14,930 nucleotides of DNA from Minisyncoccota bacterium (GTDB lineage Bacteria; Patescibacteria; Paceibacteria; UBA9973): NCBI GenBank assembly GCA_028696935.1, contig JAQVGE010000009.1:1-14930 (forward strand), written 5' to 3'. Within the stretch, counting starts at the first letter, position 1. The number at the start of each line of letters is the position of its first letter. This document shows, in pieces, positions 7,111-12,529 of this stretch. The notes under the pieces are model-generated. The model made no database searches, had not been told where the DNA came from, and worked only from the letters and a program-made list of their open reading frames with translations. Made by a program: the position numbers and the translations under genes.

Positions 7111-7605
7111 TTAGTTTGTTTTATGTTTATAAAATCTAGTTTTAACTCCTGCTAATTTAAGCATTCTTTTTGAAGCTCTCACGATTGGAGTATCAGCATA
7201 TTTATCACTCTCGTAAATAACTTCTTTTATACCATTTTGAATGATGGTTTTAGTGCACTCATTACAAGGAAAGAGGGTGCAGTATATTTTACAATTAGCA
7301 GTAGAATTATTGGCATTATAAATAGAGTTTTCTTCAGCATGACAAACATAAGCATATTTAGTATTTTCAAAGTCCCCTTCTCGGTCCCACGGTAAATCAT
7401 CTTTTTTAATTCCTCTTGGCCAACCATTATAACCAACACCAACGACAACATTGTCATTATTAACAACGACTGCTCCAGCTTGAGTTGAAGGGTCAAGAGA
7501 CCGATCAGCAATTACATGAGCAATTTTCATAAAACACTCATCCCATGAAATTCTATCTTGCCTAGCCATTGTTCCTATTTTTTTTGTTTTAGTTTGTTTT
7601 TTCAT
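7111..7605 (-). CDS. dCMP deaminase
   Basis: Zinc-dependent deamination of dCMP to dUMP, a second source of dUMP for ThyA. 164 residues. The zinc site is CHAEENSIYNA (His89, Glu91) with CTLFPCNEC (Cys114, Cys117). SLDPSTQAGAVVV and GVGYNGWPRG are typical of ComEB/dCMP deaminases. The first ATG (7605) gives a lysine-rich tail of 12 residues before a second possible start at Met13 (MARQDRISWDE). The first is preferred because a -10 box sits 6 nt upstream, as in thyA. It is co-transcribed with the kinase gene downstream. Confidence 0.95.
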   Translation of the reverse strand: MKKQTKTKKIGTMARQDRISWDECFMKIAHVIADRSLDPSTQAGAVVVNNDNVVVGVGYNGWPRGIKKDDLPWDREGDFENTKYAYVCHAEENSIYNANNSTANCKIYCTLFPCNECTKTIIQNGIKEVIYESDKYADTPIVRASKRMLKLAGVKTRFYKHKTN

Positions 7606-7611
7606 ATATTT

Positions 7612-7640
7612 ATAATATCGGATTAATCTAATAACTACAA
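7612..7640 (-). promoter_or_regulatory. dCMP deaminase promoter, predicted leaderless, overlapping the htrA stop
   Basis: Reading on the minus strand: TTGTAG (7640-7635), 17-nt spacer, TATTAT (7617-7612), 6 nt, then the ATG at 7605. The geometry and the -35 hexamer are identical to the thyA promoter. The TTGTAG hexamer is also the last Leu codon and the stop of the upstream htrA gene. Confidence 0.7.
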
Positions 7641-8885
7641 CCCAAGCGGAGCTTGTTCAAGTATAACTACAATAGTTTTAATCAGACCTTTTGAGTAAAC
7701 CCTCATACTCAAAAAATCACCAATTTTTTTATTTCTTATAACATAAGATAAAACTCGATCGGAGTCTATTTTCTGACCATCGACTTCGAGAATAATATCA
7801 CCTTCTTGTAATCCAGCTTTTTCCGCTGGAGAACCAGATAAAATAGCTAGATCATCCTCCGTCTGACCTTTTTGGATAAACACCCCATAATCGTATGGTA
7901 AATCATATATAGTTTTTACGTTTGGCGTTATAAAAACATATCTGATTCCAATATATGGCCTTATGATTCGACCTGTTTTTCTCACAGATTCAATAACATC
8001 TTTAACACTATTTATTGGTAAAGAAAATCCAATGCTCGACGAATTCTCAACAACTGCTACATTAATACCAACAACTTCTCCATAGATATTAAGAAGTGGC
8101 CCTCCAGAATTACCTTTATTAATTGCCGCGTCAGTTTGAATGACTTTATCTAAGTATTCTTTCTGACCAAAATTATCACCTGCTGTTAAAGACCGAGATA
8201 ATCCAGAAATAACTCCCGCTGAAACAGTGTTCTTAAATTCACCTAAAGCATTTCCAATAGCAATAACTGTTTCTCCTACTTCAAGCAAATCAGAATCTGC
8301 TAGAGTTAAATATGGTAAATTATTATCTTCTATCTTAATCAGGGCAATATCTAAGACAGGGTCACGATCTAAAACTTTTGCTTTATATTCTCTACCATCG
8401 TTTAATAAAACATTAAAAATTACATCATCCTGATAAACAACATGTCGATTGGTAACAATTAAGCCATCAGGTGATATAAGAAAACCTGAACCACTTCCAA
8501 TTTGTTTTCCTCCGTCTGTTTTTGTAATTATTATTGAGATAACAGCTGGTTTGGCTTTTTTGACCGCACTAACTACTGTCGGAGCCTCCTCCTCTTTTGT
8601 TTTTTCTTCAGGAACAATCTGATTAGCAACTAAAGACTCTGCTTCTACAATTTTTTCCTCCTCCTTTTCTTCAATAAAAGGAATAGAAACCGAAGAAAAA
8701 TCTTTCTGACTTGCTCTATATTCTTTAACTAAAAAATTTAAGATATCTACCCTATTGGTCCAAGCAAATAAAAAGACTGCCCCTGAAAATATAATCATAG
8801 TTACTAAGCTAATTAAAGTAGCTTGAACAATGTTGTTATAAAAATTTTTCTTTATTTTTGAATTAATATTTTTTATTTGCTCCAT
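7635..8885 (-). CDS. htrA: Membrane-anchored HtrA/DegP-type serine protease with PDZ domain
   Basis: 416 residues. One N-terminal membrane segment (about 20-42, ATLISLVTMIIFSGAVFLFAW) places the enzyme outside the cytoplasmic membrane. An acidic Glu/Lys-rich linker (about 70-102) follows. The trypsin-like domain has the catalytic triad His148 (TNRHVV), Asp179 (LDIALIKIE) and Ser260 (GNSGGPL). One PDZ domain spans about 320-405 (SGSPAEKAGLQEGDIILEVDGQKI). The family degrades misfolded envelope proteins. It starts 4 nt after the stop of the CPBP protease gene, so the two form an operon. It ends in TTGTAG, which doubles as the next gene's -35 box. Confidence 0.96.
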   Translation of the reverse strand: MEQIKNINSKIKKNFYNNIVQATLISLVTMIIFSGAVFLFAWTNRVDILNFLVKEYRASQKDFSSVSIPFIEEKEEEKIVEAESLVANQIVPEEKTKEEEAPTVVSAVKKAKPAVISIIITKTDGGKQIGSGSGFLISPDGLIVTNRHVVYQDDVIFNVLLNDGREYKAKVLDRDPVLDIALIKIEDNNLPYLTLADSDLLEVGETVIAIGNALGEFKNTVSAGVISGLSRSLTAGDNFGQKEYLDKVIQTDAAINKGNSGGPLLNIYGEVVGINVAVVENSSSIGFSLPINSVKDVIESVRKTGRIIRPYIGIRYVFITPNVKTIYDLPYDYGVFIQKGQTEDDLAILSGSPAEKAGLQEGDIILEVDGQKIDSDRVLSYVIRNKKIGDFLSMRVYSKGLIKTIVVILEQAPLGL

Positions 8886-8889
8886 AATC

Positions 8890-9504
8890 TTAACTAGTTA
8901 CAAAAAACCCAAAAACCATAGCCACAAAATTAAGAATGGTATGAGAAATTGAAACTAAAATTAAATTTGGGTATTTATAATAAATCCAAGCAAAACCAAT
9001 TCCTGCAATAAAAGTTAGAGGTAAAACAAAAGTTGCATTGCTATAAATAACATGAATTAAAGCAAAAACCATAGCATTTAAGACAATAATAAAAAACGGG
9101 TTTGTAAAAGCTTGTCTGAGTAGTTTCATTAAAATTCCACGAAAAATTACTTCTTGCAATACACTAATAGGAATAAAAAGTAAAAGGAACTTGGCATTCC
9201 TCCACCAATTTAAAAACGGACTATGAGGAACAATAGCTGAAAGCCAAAAAAGAAAACCGACACCAGCCATAGTAAAAAGAGCATAAACAGAAAAATCCTT
9301 CATAAAACCCTTAAAAATTCCTAAGTCAAGCCATGACCACCTAGCATGCCTAACTATTCCATACATCAACAGAGTAATTCCAAGAAGCATAACAATCCGC
9401 AAATCACTCGGAATCACTTTAAAATATAGAAGGAGTGTCGGAATAACAAAAAGATATAATATTTGAACCCAAACTAATTCCTTTTCCTTAGATAAATTAA
9501 ACAT
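8890..9504 (-). CDS. CPBP-family intramembrane metalloprotease
   Basis: 204 residues, with several membrane segments (about 11-30, 36-52, 72-92, 106-120, 136-155, 158-176 and 183-203). The three CPBP (Rce1/abortive-infection-like) motifs are visible: QEVIFRG (117-123), normally EExxxR, here with Gln117 for the first Glu; FALIH (147-151); and SHTILN (187-192). These would hold the metal in the membrane. The role of bacterial members is mostly unknown; some cleave membrane peptides or protect from bacteriocins. It is the first gene of an operon with htrA. The start is fixed by a TATAAT box 6 nt upstream. Confidence 0.9.
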   Translation of the reverse strand: MFNLSKEKELVWVQILYLFVIPTLLLYFKVIPSDLRIVMLLGITLLMYGIVRHARWSWLDLGIFKGFMKDFSVYALFTMAGVGFLFWLSAIVPHSPFLNWWRNAKFLLLFIPISVLQEVIFRGILMKLLRQAFTNPFFIIVLNAMVFALIHVIYSNATFVLPLTFIAGIGFAWIYYKYPNLILVSISHTILNFVAMVFGFFVTS

Positions 9505-9510
9505 TTCTCT

Positions 9511-9538
9511 ATTATACCTTGGAGTTAATTTTTATAAA
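9511..9538 (-). promoter_or_regulatory. Promoter of the CPBP-htrA operon, predicted leaderless
   Basis: Minus strand: a weak -35 TTTATA (9538-9533), 16-nt spacer, a consensus TATAAT (9516-9511), then 6 nt (AGAGAA) to the ATG at 9504. The transcript would begin at or within a base of the start codon. Confidence 0.6.
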
Positions 9539-9585
9539 AGTTAGCTAATTTATAAAACGAAATCTTATTAAGATAATACTAATCT

Positions 9586-10197
9586 TTATTTTTTATTATA
9601 TCTTGGATGTTCTTCTGAAATATCGAGGATAAAGTTTGCATAACGAGACATTGCAAACAAAACACTGGAAAGTCTATTCAAGTACGAAAGTGTTACGAGA
9701 CCTATTTTTTTACTACCCTCTTCCTCTCCAACTGAAATTATTCTTCTCTCAACTCTGCGAGCGAGAGTTCTTCCATAATCAAGCTTTGCACTCAACAGGC
9801 TCCCTCCAGAAACAGTAAAAGATTTAATTGGAGGCAAAATATCACCAATTGTATTTATTATTTTTTCTATTCTATTTAAACTTTTCTTTAAAACAGTTAG
9901 CTCTGACCCGGCCAACTCTGCTTGAATAATAAATAAAACTTGCTGAATTTCATCTACTAAAAGAGAATAGGAAATATTTTTATTCCCTATTTTTATTTTC
10001 AACTGTTCTTTCTCTGCATAAACCTTAACAATTCCTAAATAAGCATTCAATTCATCAACTGCTCCAAGAGCTTCAATAATTAAAGCGCTTTTAGAAACTC
10101 GTCCTTGTTTGCAATTAAATAAGGTTGTCGTTCCCTTATCACCAAAACCTGTATATAAAATATTTTTTTCTCTCTTTAGGTGATTTTTTGATTTCAT
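9586..10197 (-). CDS. pduO: Cob(I)alamin adenosyltransferase, PduO type
   Basis: Transfers the adenosyl group of ATP to cob(I)alamin, giving adenosylcobalamin. Visible motifs: the ATP-binding YTGFGDKGTTTLF at the N-terminus, GAVDELNAYLG, then SGGSLLSAKLDYGRTLARRVERR and SYLNRLSSVLFAMSRYAN, all typical of the PduO/MMAB trimer family. The start is taken at the ATG at 10197 (203 residues) because TGTTATAAT lies 6 nt before it. An ATG at 10224 would add nine residues but lies upstream of that -10 box. A cell with few pathways probably needs this cofactor for a class II ribonucleotide reductase; that link is inferred. Confidence 0.92.
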   Translation of the reverse strand: MKSKNHLKREKNILYTGFGDKGTTTLFNCKQGRVSKSALIIEALGAVDELNAYLGIVKVYAEKEQLKIKIGNKNISYSLLVDEIQQVLFIIQAELAGSELTVLKKSLNRIEKIINTIGDILPPIKSFTVSGGSLLSAKLDYGRTLARRVERRIISVGEEEGSKKIGLVTLSYLNRLSSVLFAMSRYANFILDISEEHPRYNKK

Positions 10198-10203
10198 TTT
10201 TGT

Positions 10204-10232
10204 ATTATAACAATCTTTTAACAATATTTATA
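10204..10232 (-). promoter_or_regulatory. pduO promoter, predicted leaderless
   Basis: Minus strand: extended -10 TGTTATAAT (10212-10204), 6 nt (ACAAAA), then the ATG at 10197. At 17 nt upstream there is only TATAAA (10232-10227), a poor -35, so the extended -10 may compensate. The divergent promoter of the 88-residue gene carries the same nine bases, TGTTATAAT. Confidence 0.55.
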
Positions 10233-10239
10233 AATATTG
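10222..10239. promoter_or_regulatory. 18-bp perfect palindrome between divergent promoters (candidate operator)
   Basis: CAATATTTATAAATATTG is its own reverse complement. It overlaps the -35 region of both pduO (minus) and the 88-residue gene (plus), where a dimeric repressor could act. AT-only palindromes are common in such DNA, so the C/G ends are the informative part. Confidence 0.4.
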
Positions 10240-10265
10240 ACTTATTCAACATAAAATGTTATAAT
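10237..10265 (+). promoter_or_regulatory. Strong sigma70-like promoter of the 88-residue gene
   Basis: TTGACT (10237-10242), 17-nt spacer, TATAAT (10260-10265) with an extended TG at 10257-10258. A second TATAAT follows at 10265-10270. It is one of the best promoter matches in the window. A leader of about 25 nt precedes the ATG at 10298 and shows no Shine-Dalgarno. Confidence 0.75.
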
Positions 10266-10297
10266 ATAATAGAGTTTACAAACCTTAAAAATTAAAT

Positions 10298-10564
10298 ATG
10301 AACAAAATCGAATTTTTAAAAGACGGAAATGGTAACATAAAAGGTGTCATTTTTTATGGACTGAAAGCTGAAATAGTTTCAAACATACGAGTATTCATAA
10401 TGAATGCAATTGATGCCCTTAAGAAAGATTTTTATCCAACATTTGTTTGGGTAACAGACCAGAAAGAAAAGCTCTATGGTATAACTAATGTTAAAAGAGC
10501 TGACATTGCCGTCAAATTCATTGAAAGTTGTCTCCCCGTCTACACAGGGACACACTATCTTTAA
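10298..10564 (+). CDS. Orphan 88-residue protein of unknown function
   Basis: Not recognised. The protein begins MNKIEFLKDGNGNIKGVIFYGLKAEIV and ends PVYTGTHYL. The pattern suggests a small alpha/beta fold: strand (KIEFLK), strand (GVIFYG), helix (about 24-42), strand (FVWVTD), strand (LYGITN), helix (ADIAVKFIESCL). There is no signal peptide, membrane segment or metal motif, and a single Cys79. It has its own strong promoter and a terminator right after the stop, so it is a monocistronic unit. It is the only plus-strand gene between 6554 and the right edge. It diverges from pduO, with a palindrome between them. Confidence 0.8.
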   Translation: MNKIEFLKDGNGNIKGVIFYGLKAEIVSNIRVFIMNAIDALKKDFYPTFVWVTDQKEKLYGITNVKRADIAVKFIESCLPVYTGTHYL

Positions 10565-10572
10565 AACACAAA

Positions 10573-10594
10573 ACCGGCCATTTGGTCGGTTTTT
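10573..10594. terminator. Bidirectional terminator between the 88-residue gene and pyrD
   Basis: ACCGGCC (10573-10579), loop ATTT, GGTCGGT (10584-10590) with one G-U pair, then TTTT on the plus strand. On the minus strand the stem is followed by TTTGTGTTTT, so it can also end pyrD. The pyrD stop codon overlaps its edge. Confidence 0.8.
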
Positions 10595-11705
10595 ATTTAT
10601 AATAAGATCCTATTGCTTCTGTAATATTTTTATAACCATCTTTTTCCAACAAATCAACCAGACCCTTATTTACTTGGCCTATAATTTGTGGCCCTTCATA
10701 AATCATTCCTGTAATCATTTGAACTAAGCTCGCTCCCCTTCTTATCTTTTCATAAGCATCATCTGCACTAAAAATTCCACCACAACCAATAATCACAAAT
10801 CGATCTTTATATTTTTTATAAACCTCACTAATTAATTCATTTGAAAGATTTTTTGTTGGTTTGCCACTAAAATTTCCTTTTCCGGCTTTTTTAATCTCTT
10901 CTTTATCGAAATTAGGATTATCTCTATTTTTTACTAAGTTCGAAAAAATTAAGCCGGAAACATAACTATGTTTTGAGGCAACTTCTGCAAGAGTTAGTGT
11001 ATCCTTAACACTTTTCTCTAAATACATTTTTATAAAAAGGGGCTTATTAATCTCTACTTTAGACAATTTATTTAAAAGCATATCAAGACCCAAAGGAGAA
11101 TCGAAGGTGTCAGAAAGATGATTAAGATTTATAAGGTTTGGGCAACTTATATTTAATTCAAAATAATCAAAATAATTATTCTCGAGAACTTTTTGAAAAG
11201 AAGAAACGATATCATTAATCATTTCATTTGTACTATTGTAAATTTGATTAGTTGAACCAATACTTATTCCAAGAGGAATACTTTTTTCTCTACCTTTTAT
11301 TTTTTCAAGGACTACTTCAACTCCCCGACTCTTAAAGCCCTTATTAACCAGAAGTGATTTTGATTTTGGTAATCTACCCAACATCGGCCTTGGATTCCCT
11401 TCATATGGCAAATAAGTCACTGTTCCAATGGTATGATAACCAAAACCAACTGAGGGTAGGATTTCAATTAAATCGGCATCATAATCAAAACCAGCAGCTA
11501 AACCAACTGGATTTCTAAAATCAATTCCAAGCACCTGACTATTTAAACTTGGACCCTGGTAAGATAATATTTTATTTATCAACCATTTTTTAATCTTAAT
11601 TCCACCAAGAAAACGACCCATTCTTAAAAATAAAGAATGGACGTCGTCTGCTTTGAATAAAAATAAAATCGGTTTTAAAATATTTCGATATAGCACACCA
11701 ATCAT
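10593..11705 (-). CDS. pyrD: Dihydroorotate dehydrogenase, class 2-like
   Basis: FMN enzyme that oxidises dihydroorotate to orotate in pyrimidine synthesis. 370 residues. The N-terminal extension (1-45, IGVLYRNILKPILFLFKADDVHSLF) matches the membrane-docking helices of class 2 (quinone) enzymes. NPVGLAAGFDYDADLI (65-80), GTVTYLPYEGNPRPMLGRLP and LLVNKGF follow. The catalytic loop reads ELNISCPN with Cys188 where class 2 enzymes have Ser (NISSPN in E. coli), a feature of class 1. GCGGIFSADDAYEKIRRGASLVQ binds the FMN phosphate. It lies 43 bp after the glutaredoxin gene on the same strand and may be read from that transcript; the only -10-like sequence near its start is TATAGT. Confidence 0.94.
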   Translation of the reverse strand: MIGVLYRNILKPILFLFKADDVHSLFLRMGRFLGGIKIKKWLINKILSYQGPSLNSQVLGIDFRNPVGLAAGFDYDADLIEILPSVGFGYHTIGTVTYLPYEGNPRPMLGRLPKSKSLLVNKGFKSRGVEVVLEKIKGREKSIPLGISIGSTNQIYNSTNEMINDIVSSFQKVLENNYFDYFELNISCPNLINLNHLSDTFDSPLGLDMLLNKLSKVEINKPLFIKMYLEKSVKDTLTLAEVASKHSYVSGLIFSNLVKNRDNPNFDKEEIKKAGKGNFSGKPTKNLSNELISEVYKKYKDRFVIIGCGGIFSADDAYEKIRRGASLVQMITGMIYEGPQIIGQVNKGLVDLLEKDGYKNITEAIGSYYK

Positions 11706-11748
11706 ATATATACTATATCTTTATTTTAAAATAAAAACTAGACTTGAT

Positions 11749-11994
11749 TTATTGACTAAGTAATTGTTCAAAAACATTTGGTTGAAAACCAACAACAATT
11801 TGTCCTTCAATATCAATAACAGGCACACCCATTTGTCCACTTTTACGAACCATCTCTTCTGCTCGAGCTCTATCTAACCCAACGTTAACATCTTCAAAAT
11901 TAACATCATTTTCTTTGAAAAAATTCTTAGCCATAACACAATATGGGCAACTTGTAGTTCCATAGACGATAACTTTTTTATTTTTTGGATTCAT
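11749..11994 (-). CDS. Glutaredoxin / NrdH-like redoxin
   Basis: 81-residue thioredoxin-fold dithiol protein. The active site is CPYC (Cys16, Cys19) after VIVYGTTS. The cis-proline region MGVPVIDI and the following GQIVVGFQP match the small glutaredoxin-like (Grx/NrdH) family. It probably reduces protein disulfides and could feed electrons to a ribonucleotide reductase, as NrdH does; that partner is not in the window. Its ATG lies in the 6-bp duplication at the edge of the MITE-like insertion, so the element supplies the whole upstream region (TTCTAACGGG before ATG). The insertion separates it from the arsR gene. pyrD follows on the same strand. Confidence 0.92.
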   Translation of the reverse strand: MNPKNKKVIVYGTTSCPYCVMAKNFFKENDVNFEDVNVGLDRARAEEMVRKSGQMGVPVIDIEGQIVVGFQPNVFEQLLSQ

Positions 11995-12107
11995 CCCGTT
12001 AGAAGCAGGAAATGTTTACATTTCCGTTACTTAATTAATTTAATAAACTCGACAATAATAAAACTTTAATCTTACTTCCCGTCTTGACCATAAAAGCTTC
12101 TAACGGG
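11995..12107. mobile_element. MITE-like insertion, 113 bp, with 12-bp inverted ends and a 6-bp target duplication
   Basis: The ends are perfect inverted repeats: CCCGTTAGAAGC (11995-12006) and GCTTCTAACGGG (12096-12107). They are flanked by the direct repeat ATTCAT (11989-11994 and 12108-12113), as a target-site duplication. Inside is a hairpin GGAAATGT-TT-ACATTTCC (12008-12025). There is no reading frame for a transposase, so it would depend on one encoded elsewhere. On the minus strand the duplicated sequence is ATGAAT, that is, the start codon and second codon of the glutaredoxin gene. Confidence 0.7.
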
Positions 12108-12113
12108 ATTCAT
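12072..12113 (-). other. Displaced copy of the glutaredoxin start codon, now a 13-codon mini-frame
   Basis: The far copy of the duplicated ATGAAT (12113-12108) opens MNPVRSFYGQDGK and stops at 12074-12072 inside the element. It is probably the original start site, cut off from the gene by the insertion. If still translated, it would be an upstream mini-ORF on the glutaredoxin mRNA. Expression is not shown. Confidence 0.4.
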
Positions 12114-12139
12114 ATAATTTTAATTAATCTTAATAATAA

Positions 12140-12448
12140 TTATTTATATCGACAAATAAAACTTTTTAAATCTTTTGCTATATTACTTTTTGAAAGAGAA
12201 TAACAAATTCTTTTGCCTTCTCGATCAGAATCAAGCAAACCTTCTTTTGTTAAAGATTGTAAGTGATGAGAAGTAATCGCAATACTCAAACCTAAATAAT
12301 TTGCAATATCTGAAACACAAACCTTTTTGTTATTAAAAATAAGACAAAGTATCTTTAACCTATTTGAATCACCAGCTGTTCTAAGTTTTTTAGCTAATAA
12401 TTCTAATTTCTGTTTTTCTTGTTTTATCGACATAAATAATACATTCAA
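12140..12448 (-). CDS. ArsR/SmtB-family winged-helix repressor
   Basis: 102 residues. Dimeric ArsR fold: AGDSNRLKILCLIF (25-38), then the helix-turn-helix KVCVSDIANYLGLSIAITSHHLQSLTKEGLL (42-72) and the beta-wing DREGKRICYSL (75-85). The metal motif of ArsR/CadC (CxCDL) is only partly kept: VCVSD has Cys44 but Ser46. Cys35, Cys82 and Cys99 are also present, so the ligand may be another metal, a thiol oxidant, or none. The first ATG (12448) lies inside the operator; Met6 (12433) is an alternative start and would leave the operator fully upstream. It is followed by the MITE-like element and the glutaredoxin gene. Confidence 0.92.
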   Translation of the reverse strand: MNVLFMSIKQEKQKLELLAKKLRTAGDSNRLKILCLIFNNKKVCVSDIANYLGLSIAITSHHLQSLTKEGLLDSDREGKRICYSLSKSNIAKDLKSFICRYK

Positions 12449-12463
12449 ACCTACATTTGAATG
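12442..12463. promoter_or_regulatory. ArsR-type operator, 8-6-8 inverted repeat
   Basis: CATTCAAA (12442-12449), 6-bp spacer, TTTGAATG (12456-12463). It closely resembles known ArsR/CadC operators built on TTCAAA...TTTGAA. It covers the -10 box and the predicted start of the arsR promoter, so autorepression is expected. Confidence 0.75.
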
Positions 12464-12488
12464 ATATACTATATAAAAAAAATGTCAA
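12461..12488 (-). promoter_or_regulatory. arsR promoter
   Basis: Minus strand: consensus TTGACA (12488-12483), 16-nt spacer beginning with eight T, and TATCAT (12466-12461), overlapping the inverted-repeat operator. The -35 lies directly beside the terminator of the upstream gene. Confidence 0.7.
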
Positions 12489-12489
12489 G

Positions 12490-12517
12490 AAAAAACACCC
12501 AAGTTAGGGTGTTTTTT
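12490..12517. terminator. Bidirectional intrinsic terminator
   Basis: AAAAAACACCC (12490-12500), loop AAGTTA, GGGTGTTTTTT (12507-12517): an 11-bp perfect stem with A and T runs on either side. It follows the secreted-protein gene on the minus strand and insulates the arsR promoter, whose -35 begins one base beyond it. Confidence 0.85.
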
Positions 12518-12529
12518 CTTTAGCTATTA

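Noticed and set aside
9586..10224. Longer pduO start at the ATG at 10224
   Set aside because: This ATG lies upstream of a well-formed TGTTATAAT box placed 6 nt before the ATG at 10197, and the extra nine residues are not part of the family's conserved start.
11720..11735. 16-bp palindrome TTTATTTTAAAATAAA before pyrD
   Set aside because: It is composed only of A and T, so it is likely to occur by chance; it lacks GC for a terminator.
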